The notes beneath the pieces were generated by a model. It ran no database searches. It was given only the letters and a program-made list of their open reading frames with translations, and was not told the origin of the DNA. This document shows positions 50,618 to 58,577 of a stretch of 64,000 bases of DNA, piece by piece. How positions within the stretch are numbered: position 1 is the first letter of the stretch; each line of letters begins with the position of its first letter. The stretch is from Pseudodesulfovibrio sediminis (GTDB lineage Bacteria; Desulfobacterota; Desulfovibrionia; Desulfovibrionales; Desulfovibrionaceae), in assembly GCF_020886695.1 (NCBI RefSeq), contig NZ_AP024485.1, positions 381,001 through 445,000 of the forward strand. The letters run 5' to 3'. The position numbers were made by a program, and so were the translations under genes.

Positions 50618-52750
50618 CTACACTTCAACAGTATTTTTCATACTCAGATTAATGCGACCGCGAGCCGTATCAACACCAATCACCGTCACCTCAACCTCAC
50701 GGCCAGCAGCGACCACTTCAGATGGATCACGTACAAACGTGTCGGACAGCTGGCTTATATGAACCAGTCCGTCACGGTGAACGCCGATGTCTACGAACGC
50801 GCCAAACTTGGTGACGTTGGTGACGATACCAGGCAGTTTCATACCTTCATACAGGTCGCTGATATCGTTAACACCTTCGGCAAATGAAAAGACACTGAAT
50901 TCGGCACGCGGATCACGGCCCGGTCTGGTCAGTTCGGCCATGATATCACGCAAGGTGGGGAGACCGACCTCGTCAGAGATATATTTATCGATCTGCACCT
51001 TATTGCGGGCTGTTTCATCGCTAACCAGGTCCGCAACCGAGCATCCTGCTTCTTTGGCCATCTGTTTGACCAGTGCATATCGTTCTGGATGAACAGCACT
51101 TGCATCCAGTACTTCTTTTCCATGAACACGCAGGAATCCCGCTGCCTGTTCAAAAGCCTTGGGTCCAAGCCGTTTGACTTTTAACAGGTCTCGACGGGAA
51201 GAGAAGGGGCCTTGTTCATCTCGGTGATTGACAATATTTTGTGCCAGTACAGGCCCCAGACCGGATACGAATGCAAGGAGTTCTCTGCTGGCTGTGTTTA
51301 TATCGACGCCCACCGAGTTGACACATTGTTCCACCACATCATCCAGGCTTTTTTTGAGGGCAGTCTGATCCACATCATGCTGATACTGGCCGACGCCAAT
51401 GGATTTAGGATCTATCTTGACCAGCTCGGCCAGTGGATCCATGAGTCGACGCCCGATGGACACCGACCCACGAACAGTCAGGTCGAGATCAGGAAATTCA
51501 CGGCGGGCTACCTCAGATGCGGAGTAGATGGAAGCTCCGGATTCGTTGACCAGCAAGGCTGGTATGCCGAGATTCAACTCACGGACAAAGGCTTCGGTTT
51601 CACGCCCTGCCGTACCGTTTCCGATGGCAATGGCTTCGATAGCGTGCTTGGTAGACAAGGTTTGAAGAACACGAGCCGCCTCTTTCTGCTGATTCTTTGA
51701 GCCTGTAGGAAAAATAGTGGAATATTCCTTGAGAGCTCCCTGCGCATCAAGGACGGTGAGTTTTGCCCCTGTACGGAAACCGGGGTCCAGAGCCAGTACG
51801 CGTTTTTGGCCAAGAGGGGCAGCCAACAACAGTTCACGTAAATTGGCTGCGAATACGGTAATGGCTTCAATATCAGCACGTTTTTTTACTTCGGCGCGTA
51901 TTTCATTTTCAATGGATGGCCCCAGCAAACGTTTGTAGCAGTCATCCAGAGCTAATCCCACCTCGTGCGAATCCTGCCCAGTGCCGCGCAATACGGACTT
52001 ACGCATAAGCTCCGTCGCCTCTTCTTCAGACGGACGCAGAGAGAGTTTCAGCAGCTTTTCATTCTCACCGCGGAACATGGCCAGTGCCCGGTGTCCGGGG
52101 ATGCGAGCGAGAGGTTCATTCCAATCAAACCAGTCACGGTACTTTGCACCAGCTTCCTCTTTGCCTTTTGCGACCTTGGATACGAATCTGCCTCGCTTTA
52201 CAAACAACGTTCGCATAGCGGCACGCGCCCTGGCATTTTCGTTGATATTTTCAGCTATGATATCTCGTGCTCCGGCCAGAGCGGCGTCTACATCAGGGAC
52301 GTCTTTGCCCGGATTGACAAATCCTTTGGCTTCAGCACTTGTATTTATCCCACGTTGGCTGAACACGATCTTTGCCAGCGGTTCCAACCCGCGCTCCTTG
52401 GCCATCGTTGCCCGAGTCCTTCTTTTGGGGCGGTAGGGCAGATAGATATCTTCAAGCTGCGCTTTGTCTTGAGCCTTTTGGAGTGCCAGCTTTAGATCAG
52501 CGGTAAGAAGCTCTCGTTCGGTCAGTGACGACAGGATTGACTCGCGGCGCTTGTCCAACTCGGCCAGTTCGTTCAGCCTGTCACGAACCCCAGCAACGCC
52601 CACTTCATCCATGGTGCCAGTTGCTTCCTTGCGATAGCGGGAGATAAATGGCACGGTCGCGCCTTCATCAAGAAGGGTGGCAACAGCTTTAACATGCTGT
52701 TGTTTAAGGGAAAGTTCACGAGATATTGTTTGTATATGTGTATCGATCAT
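50618..52750 (-). CDS. tex: Tex-family transcription accessory/RNA-binding protein
   Basis: About 710 residues from the ATG at 52750 (frame open to 52804). The N-terminal Tex region (VPFISRYRKEATGTMDE), the YqgF-like nuclease-fold (RVLALDPGFRTGAKLTVLD), a helix-hairpin-helix block (ELLAFVSGLGPVLAQNIV), and a C-terminal S1 domain (GAFVDIGVHRDGLVHISQL) appear in order. Tex binds nucleic acid and affects transcription and toxin expression in some species. Convergent with acoR. Confidence 0.93.
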   Translation of the reverse strand: MIDTHIQTISRELSLKQQHVKAVATLLDEGATVPFISRYRKEATGTMDEVGVAGVRDRLNELAELDKRRESILSSLTERELLTADLKLALQKAQDKAQLEDIYLPYRPKRRTRATMAKERGLEPLAKIVFSQRGINTSAEAKGFVNPGKDVPDVDAALAGARDIIAENINENARARAAMRTLFVKRGRFVSKVAKGKEEAGAKYRDWFDWNEPLARIPGHRALAMFRGENEKLLKLSLRPSEEEATELMRKSVLRGTGQDSHEVGLALDDCYKRLLGPSIENEIRAEVKKRADIEAITVFAANLRELLLAAPLGQKRVLALDPGFRTGAKLTVLDAQGALKEYSTIFPTGSKNQQKEAARVLQTLSTKHAIEAIAIGNGTAGRETEAFVRELNLGIPALLVNESGASIYSASEVARREFPDLDLTVRGSVSIGRRLMDPLAELVKIDPKSIGVGQYQHDVDQTALKKSLDDVVEQCVNSVGVDINTASRELLAFVSGLGPVLAQNIVNHRDEQGPFSSRRDLLKVKRLGPKAFEQAAGFLRVHGKEVLDASAVHPERYALVKQMAKEAGCSVADLVSDETARNKVQIDKYISDEVGLPTLRDIMAELTRPGRDPRAEFSVFSFAEGVNDISDLYEGMKLPGIVTNVTKFGAFVDIGVHRDGLVHISQLSDTFVRDPSEVVAAGREVEVTVIGVDTARGRINLSMKNTVEV

Positions 52751-52836
52751 GCGGTGCGTATTCCTTGCAAATGAAGTAACGAATTCAAGTTGAAATATAT
52801 TCAAGTAAGACAGGTTGATGGTGGAGTTTCAAAATC

Positions 52837-52877
52837 AAAGAACAAGCCCTTCACAAGAAGTGAAAGGCTTGTTCTTT
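52837..52877. terminator. Terminator between tex and the TPR gene
   Basis: An 18-bp stem with one mismatch (AAAGAACAAGCCCTTCAC at 52837-52854 and its complement at 52860-52877). It ends in T residues in both directions and serves mainly the leftward TPR transcript. Confidence 0.75.
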
Positions 52878-52922
52878 ATGAATAGACTGAAGCGTGAGTT
52901 CGGTCCATGCGTTTCCAACAGA

Positions 52923-55019
52923 TTAAAAAGGGTACTCAAGAGTGCTTTGTTGAACGTGCTCTTGTTTGCCCATTTTTTTGTCAATGGCTGTTATGCGGGC
53001 TGTAGCTGCTTCACGTTGTTCCTTGCGGGAGGCGTTCTTGACCACTGTGCCGAGCAGTTTTTTGGCTGTTTCGTACTTGCCGCGTTTCTCATAGATGAGT
53101 GAAGCCCTGTACATGGCGGTCAATGCCCATATGTTTTCCTGCGGATACTTCCAAGCCAGTTTGAGATAATAATCCAATGCCTTATCCGTGTTTTTCAAGG
53201 CATATTCACCTTCACCGAGCCAAAACAGTGTTTCCGCTTGAAGTGTGGTTGTCATCTGGTTTTTAGATTGCCACATGCTCAACAACTCTTCCCGCGCCGC
53301 TTCGTATTCCCTGCGCTGTTGGAACAACAGGGCCATGCGTAAGCGAGTCATGACGGGAATAGTTTCGCCGGTTTTGACCATTTCCTTATAGGTGGTCAAT
53401 GCTGTCGCCTGTCTGCCAGAATCGAGTTCAAGACGGGTCTTGATGTCCAGCCAGGCCATTCTCAAATTTGAGGGGAGGGTGGTTTCATCAATTTTGTTCA
53501 GGTAGTAGGCTCCCAACTGCAGGTTTTTATCTTTCACGACATCATCGGCCAGATAGAGCAACCCCTGAATGCCGAAGGATGAATCACTGAAAAGAAAGGC
53601 AGCACGTTTGGCCAGCTTGACCGTTGGAGCGACATCAAAGGTATGACGCAGGTGTGCCAGCAGGAGCAACTTGTCCAGGGGGTACTGAATTTCAGAGAGA
53701 GATTCGAGTCGTTCGAGCGGGGCTTCAGTCCAGAAGGGGGCCTCGGTTCTTTCGTGAATGTCCATCCCACCTGCACCTGATAACAGCGACAGGATGGGGT
53801 ATAATGCATAGGATTCTGCCGGATTATGCGGAAGAATATTGTTCAAGTTATCCTTGAAGGTTAGTACCCCGGCAACCTGAAGAGAAATAGGAAGTTTTGA
53901 TTTATCTATTTTATTCCAGATGGTTGACGCTGACTTTTTATTTCCGTTTGAAAGAGCCAAGGCAAGTTTGAAGCTGTTCAGAAGTGCAGCCGTCTGCTCA
54001 GAAATGAGCATGGAACGGAGTTCCGTATCAATGGCCGCCATGGCTTCTTCAAAGTCCATTTTCAGCAGGTTATTTCTGAATTGAGTCCAGGGACCGGAGT
54101 CCTGGTTTCCAAGAAACCACTTGCCTCGAGATTTGGAATAAGGCGCAAGGACGTTGCCAGCCCAAAAGGCGTGTGCCTTGAGATAATTGCCTTTTTCGAA
54201 AATATGCAGATTAGGGGGAAGGGAGCCTCTTTCCATGAAAACGGCTAATGAAGACCAGAAAATTCGAACCGGTTCATTCGTCAGTTGAGAAACAGAAGAA
54301 TACGCCTCATCGAACTGTTCCAAAGAAATGGAGGCCATTGTCTGGATGATCAAATCTGTATCAGTGGCGCTGACCAAAGGAGTTGAACGATGAGAATCCC
54401 CTGTCAATTCAGATGGTTCGTTCTCTGGATTAACAGAAGTATTGGGATTCAACAACACAGCAGCTCTGTTCCAGAAGTCGTCATTCCAGACTTTTTTCCC
54501 GACCATCAGCACCATGTTTAACGCTTCTTTCTGTGAATCCTTTGAAAGGGTGTAGTTTGCACTGTATGACCAGTACATCTTAAGCCAGACATCGTGCCAG
54601 ATTTGCTGCAAATCGGGTTCACTGTCGAATCGTTCATCCATGACACTTTTGGTCATGTTTTGCGATGCTTGAGTGAACCAAAGCACTGCCTGAGACAGGT
54701 TCCCCAAGCCACGGTGGGCAATACCACCCAGCCAAAGCCGTTCCGCTTCGAGTTTCGGGTCGCTGAAAGCGGGGGTCATTTCAATTATTTCAAGAGCTTT
54801 CTGTGGAGAATTCAAATTGAGGTAAACCTGAGCTCTTTTTAGAATGGCGTCCGGGGTCTCGGCTTGCGCCTCCTGTGAGTATTCATGTTCAAGGCGATCC
54901 CAGGCGCTGTAGTGCTCAAGCCATTGCTTGAATGTCTGCTGTTGACCTGCAAATGCAGGACAAGCGGTTCCAACGACAAGGGCGAAAGTCAAAATAATGG
55001 GGTGTAAGCTGTATTTCAT
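52923..55019 (-). CDS. Large exported TPR-type protein
   Basis: A 698-residue protein with a signal peptide (YSLHPIILTFALVVGTA, cleavage near AFA-GQ). Two repeat regions resemble tetratricopeptide repeats: near residues 60-130 (YLNLNSPQKALEIIEM) and at the C-terminus (ALKNTDKALDYYLKLAWKYP, YEKRGKYETAKKLLG). The middle is helical without recognised domains. Predicted periplasmic scaffold or adaptor. Its gene is flanked by a terminator and a long upstream spacer, so it is probably monocistronic. Specific role unknown. Confidence 0.82.
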   Translation of the reverse strand: MKYSLHPIILTFALVVGTACPAFAGQQQTFKQWLEHYSAWDRLEHEYSQEAQAETPDAILKRAQVYLNLNSPQKALEIIEMTPAFSDPKLEAERLWLGGIAHRGLGNLSQAVLWFTQASQNMTKSVMDERFDSEPDLQQIWHDVWLKMYWSYSANYTLSKDSQKEALNMVLMVGKKVWNDDFWNRAAVLLNPNTSVNPENEPSELTGDSHRSTPLVSATDTDLIIQTMASISLEQFDEAYSSVSQLTNEPVRIFWSSLAVFMERGSLPPNLHIFEKGNYLKAHAFWAGNVLAPYSKSRGKWFLGNQDSGPWTQFRNNLLKMDFEEAMAAIDTELRSMLISEQTAALLNSFKLALALSNGNKKSASTIWNKIDKSKLPISLQVAGVLTFKDNLNNILPHNPAESYALYPILSLLSGAGGMDIHERTEAPFWTEAPLERLESLSEIQYPLDKLLLLAHLRHTFDVAPTVKLAKRAAFLFSDSSFGIQGLLYLADDVVKDKNLQLGAYYLNKIDETTLPSNLRMAWLDIKTRLELDSGRQATALTTYKEMVKTGETIPVMTRLRMALLFQQRREYEAAREELLSMWQSKNQMTTTLQAETLFWLGEGEYALKNTDKALDYYLKLAWKYPQENIWALTAMYRASLIYEKRGKYETAKKLLGTVVKNASRKEQREAATARITAIDKKMGKQEHVQQSTLEYPF

Positions 55020-55402
55020 ATTTCCTCTAAGGTCAGAGTGGAATTGAGTACTGTTGTTAGAGACTCATTACCAGTCACTCATGAAACACTCAATGAAGAG
55101 TTTGGCCATTTGCGTTGAAAAAGACTGAAAGCAAAGGTGAGGAATCAATACTGTATTTCGAACCGTTCGATTTCGATTATTTGTTAAAAGTTTACATAAT
55201 TTACATTATGAGACAAGAATGCAACATCTTGATATCGCGTTATAAAAACCAACTTTAACTGTTGCCGTATGCCTTATTCTGCTTGTCGATGACTTATCGT
55301 TTCTGCCTGTGCTTCAGGATCTAAGCCTAAGGGCTTTTATGGCGTTTATGGATATGAGCCTTGGTTTTGGTCTGTAAATGAGTCCTGGCTGAATCTGAGG
55401 CC
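55020..55402. other. Spacer upstream of the TPR gene
   Basis: About 380 bases without a gene. The part 55160-55260 is A/T-rich and may hold the leftward promoter. No clear hexamer pair stands out. Confidence 0.4.
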
Positions 55403-55428
55403 AAAAAAAAGGCCCTGTAACGGGCCTT
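55403..55428 (-). terminator. Terminator after the TRASH/YHS-like gene
   Basis: On the minus strand AAGGCCC and GGGCCTT arms around a short loop are followed by a run of eight T residues. Confidence 0.88.
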
Positions 55429-55454
55429 GTTGTATTTAGGATATGTTTTGGACT

Positions 55455-55733
55455 CTATTCTTCAGGTATTTCCTTGGAAGTTGCTTCCAACTCCTTCAGA
55501 AACTTGTCTCGACATTCGTATGAGCAGAAGACGTGTACCTTCTCCCCTTCTCGAATTCGAATAGAACCATCCTTTTCGACATACGTGCCACAGGAAGGGT
55601 CTTTGACCATTTCTCCGGACGCGACTTTGTCCTTGACGACTTTTTCGGACTGCACTTCCGTGTTCTTCTTGTCGCCCATGAAGAGCTTGTACATAACGAA
55701 AAGCGCAATGCCGATGGCGAGGAACTTCCACAT
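55455..55733 (-). CDS. Membrane-anchored TRASH/YHS-like small protein
   Basis: A 92-residue protein. A single N-terminal membrane segment (MWKFLAIGIALFVMYKLF) is followed by a linker and a metal-binding module: DPSCGTYVEK and VHVFCSYECRDKFLKEL, with three cysteines in the Cx19-25-Cx3-C spacing of TRASH/YHS domains. Such modules bind heavy metals such as copper. GAGAGG-type site precedes the ATG. It lies 24 bases after folK on the same strand. Function inferred only from the domain. Confidence 0.8.
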   Translation of the reverse strand: MWKFLAIGIALFVMYKLFMGDKKNTEVQSEKVVKDKVASGEMVKDPSCGTYVEKDGSIRIREGEKVHVFCSYECRDKFLKELEATSKEIPEE

Positions 55734-55757
55734 GGTTTACCTCTCAGAAGTTGTTGG

Positions 55758-56270
55758 CTAGGAATCCTGCCAGATTTTAAAGTCTTCCAGTCGGTAATCG
55801 ATGGCGTCGAGAGCTTTATCGATAGTCGTACCATCAGGAAAAACGAAATCAGGAGCCAATTCCTTCAACGGAATAAGGACAAATGCCCTTTTCTTGGCCC
55901 GCGGATGCGGCAGTGTCAGGAATTCCGAATCCATAACGAGATCGCCCCAGGCTATGATGTCCATATCAAGCGGCCTTGGTCCTCCTGGTACGGAGCGTTG
56001 ACGTCCAAGTGCGGCTTCAATACCTGTCAATGACGACAAGAAGCCGGCTGGCGCCCATATCTCGGCGTCAATTTCCAGCTTGATGACCTGGTTCGTGAAC
56101 CATGGTTGATCTTTGACTTCGCCCTGCGGTTCGGTCTGATAATATTCAGACACGCCCTTCAGGGTGATTTCGTCGCCATAGTCTTCAAGTTTTATGAGTG
56201 CATCGTGCAGGTTTTCCTCGGTATCACCAGTGTTTGAACCAAGGCTAACGTAGCAGATTACAGTTTCGAT
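55758..56270 (-). CDS. folK: 2-amino-4-hydroxy-6-hydroxymethyldihydropteridine pyrophosphokinase with atypical start
   Basis: FolK transfers pyrophosphate to the pterin in folate synthesis. The body of the protein is clear: VSLGSNTGDTEENL (N-terminal hallmark), KDQPWFTNQVIKLEI and the signature RPLDMDIIAWGD. No ATG, GTG or TTG occurs in frame between a TGA at about 56297 and the hallmark. The best start is ATC at 56268-56270, giving ETVICYVSLGSN, overlapping the dapL stop by 13 bases, with GAGGAGG 10-15 bases upstream. The next ordinary start, at 56153, would lose the substrate-binding N-terminus. Length from ATC is 170 residues, normal for the family. Confidence 0.8.
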   Translation of the reverse strand: METVICYVSLGSNTGDTEENLHDALIKLEDYGDEITLKGVSEYYQTEPQGEVKDQPWFTNQVIKLEIDAEIWAPAGFLSSLTGIEAALGRQRSVPGGPRPLDMDIIAWGDLVMDSEFLTLPHPRAKKRAFVLIPLKELAPDFVFPDGTTIDKALDAIDYRLEDFKIWQDS

Positions 56271-57424
56271 ATTCTGGATACCGCCTCCTCAAGCAGATCG
56301 TTATGCACAGTCAGGGAAATGCGGAAATACCCTTCTCCCGGTGTGCCGAAGCCGTTTCCGGGGGTCAGAACCACGCCTGTTTGTTTCAGGACGTTTGTAA
56401 CGAATTCCGAAGACTTGTACCCTTCCGGCGTATTGCACCAGATGTAAAAAGATGCGTCTGGAACGCGGTGACCGATACCGACCTTGCTCAGGGCGGCGCA
56501 GACCACATCCCGACGTTCCTTGTAGATCGCACGGAATTTTTCCGCGTAAGGTTCTCCTTGCTGCAATGCGGCAATACCCGCTTCCTGAACAGCCTGAAAG
56601 ATCCCGGAATCCACGTTTTCCTTGATCTTGCCAAGGCCCGCAATGAGGCTGGCGTTACCTACGGCCATGCCGACACGCCAGCCGGTCATGTTGTAGGTTT
56701 TGGACAAAGAGTGGAATTCGATGCAGACATCTTTGGCGCCTTCGCATTCCAAAATGGAGATGGGCTTGTTGTCTGGATCGTAGTAAATCTCTGTGTATGC
56801 TGCATCGGAGACAACGATTACATTGAATTCTTTGGCCTTTTCAATGAGGCGGTCATAGAATTCCTTCGTTGCTGTTGCTGCGGTGGGGTTGTTGGGATAG
56901 CAAACAAAGATCATCTTTGCCTTGGCCCAAGTGTCGTCATCAATGGCTTCCAGGTCCACCAGGAAGTCATTTTCTTCCAGCAGCGGCAGGTATTCGACGG
57001 TACCACCGGCGAATTCTGTGGCAATGCCGTATACCGGATAGTTGGGGGTGGCGACCAGCACCACATCGCCCGGATTCACATACGCAAGGGGGAAGTGGGC
57101 AATGCCTTCTTTTGAGCCGATGAGGCTGACCACCTCGGTGGCGGCATCAAGGTCGACATCAAAGCGCTGTTTGTACCAGTCAGCCACGGCCTGACGATAG
57201 GCCAACATACCGACATACGAAGGATACTGATGGTTTACGGGCTTTTGGGCGCCCTCATACAGTGCTTCGATAATGAAGTCGGGAGTGGGCAGGTCGGGAT
57301 CACCGATGCCCAGGCTGATGATATCCATGCCTTTGGCGGCCACTTCTGCCTTGGCCTTGTCGATTGCTGCAAACAAATACGGAGGCAGCGTGGAAAGACG
57401 GTCGGCAAGTTTGAAATCAGACAT
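56258..57424 (-). CDS. dapL: LL-diaminopimelate aminotransferase
   Basis: A 388-residue PLP aminotransferase that converts tetrahydrodipicolinate directly to LL-diaminopimelate, as in the Desulfovibrio lineage. SLGIGDPDLPTPDFI, YPNNPTAATATKEFYD and SLSKTYNMTGWRVG (PLP Lys) are seen. The ATG at 57424 has AAGGAG nine bases upstream; the frame is open to 57538. A general class I aminotransferase is the alternative. The 3' end overlaps folK. Confidence 0.88.
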   Translation of the reverse strand: MSDFKLADRLSTLPPYLFAAIDKAKAEVAAKGMDIISLGIGDPDLPTPDFIIEALYEGAQKPVNHQYPSYVGMLAYRQAVADWYKQRFDVDLDAATEVVSLIGSKEGIAHFPLAYVNPGDVVLVATPNYPVYGIATEFAGGTVEYLPLLEENDFLVDLEAIDDDTWAKAKMIFVCYPNNPTAATATKEFYDRLIEKAKEFNVIVVSDAAYTEIYYDPDNKPISILECEGAKDVCIEFHSLSKTYNMTGWRVGMAVGNASLIAGLGKIKENVDSGIFQAVQEAGIAALQQGEPYAEKFRAIYKERRDVVCAALSKVGIGHRVPDASFYIWCNTPEGYKSSEFVTNVLKQTGVVLTPGNGFGTPGEGYFRISLTVHNDLLEEAVSRISKL

Positions 57425-57632
57425 GTAATGGGTCTCCTTAAATTTCTGAGTAGAAGGACTTTCATAATTGCGGGTTGACTCGCTGTCAATGCGAACCATT
57501 GCGCTTTTACCGGTCCCTTGGTAGCACCGTATACTCAAGGTGAGTTGTTCTGGACTGATGCGTGCCCGGTACCCTACTCTTTATGATATTATCCAATACT
57601 TTTCTGATATTAAATATGATCTGAGCGTGATC

Positions 57633-58556
57633 ATGAATGAAAAAAAGTTAACAAGAACAGTTGAAAACCCCAGTCATCCATGGATTGACATGTATCTTGA
57701 ACATCTCCTTATTGAAAAGGGGCTGTCCGAAAACAGTTTGACCAGTTATACGGCTGATCTGACTTCGTTGCTCTTGTTTCTGAATGACAGGTCTTTTGAA
57801 CTCAAGGTTTTGTCTGACCAGACACTCTTCTTGTACCTGACACATCTTCGGGCCAAAGGACTCAAAAGTCGTTCGCTGGCTCGGCATCTTTCTTCTCTGC
57901 GTGGTTTTTTCTCCTATGCCATGGATGAACGCTGGTACAAGACGGATCCCGGCCATTTGTTGGAGAATCCCAAGCTCCCCAAGAAGCTTCCGGAATTTCT
58001 TTCTCGTGAAGAAATAGGCAGGTTGCTCGCCCTGCCAGACACATCTACCAAGCTCGGCATGCGGGACAAGACCATGCTGGAACTTCTCTATGCCGCCGGT
58101 TTACGCGTGTCCGAACTTATCGAGATGAAAGTTCTTGATTATGATGCCCAGGTCGGAATGCTGCGGGTGTTTGGCAAAGGAGCCAAGGAGCGCCTTGTTC
58201 CCATTCATTTCACAGCCCAGGACTATTTGAATCAATATCTGCAGGCCACCCGCCCTTCTTTCAAACCTGTGGAGGACTTCATGTTCCTCAATCGATCAGG
58301 TAAAGGGCTTACACGCCAAGGTGTATGGAAGTTAATCAAGAAATTTGCTACATTGGCAGATATCAAACGGAGTATTTCTCCGCACACCTTTCGTCACTCT
58401 TTTGCCACGCATTTGCTGGAAGGAGGAGCGGACCTGAGGACAGTGCAGCTTTTATTGGGACATGCGGACATCAGTGCGACGGAGATTTATACGCATGTGG
58501 AATCTGAACGGTTGAAAAGACTGCATCAAAAGTATCACCCGAGATCATCACTGTAG
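57633..58556 (+). CDS. xerD: Tyrosine recombinase XerD
   Basis: A 307-residue chromosome-dimer resolution recombinase. SAM-like N-terminal domain (ENSLTSYTADLTSLLLFL), catalytic residues in AAGLRVSELI (Arg), GKGAKERLVP (Lys), PHTFRHSFATHLL (His-x-x-Arg), LLGHADISATEIYTHV (His, Tyr). It has no extra N-terminal integrase domain, unlike the element integrases. The ATG at 57633 fits the family start; the frame is open to 57540. Works with FtsK (21181-23391). Confidence 0.94.
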   Translation: MNEKKLTRTVENPSHPWIDMYLEHLLIEKGLSENSLTSYTADLTSLLLFLNDRSFELKVLSDQTLFLYLTHLRAKGLKSRSLARHLSSLRGFFSYAMDERWYKTDPGHLLENPKLPKKLPEFLSREEIGRLLALPDTSTKLGMRDKTMLELLYAAGLRVSELIEMKVLDYDAQVGMLRVFGKGAKERLVPIHFTAQDYLNQYLQATRPSFKPVEDFMFLNRSGKGLTRQGVWKLIKKFATLADIKRSISPHTFRHSFATHLLEGGADLRTVQLLLGHADISATEIYTHVESERLKRLHQKYHPRSSL

Positions 58557-58577
58557 TTTTGTAATAAACTGAAATTT

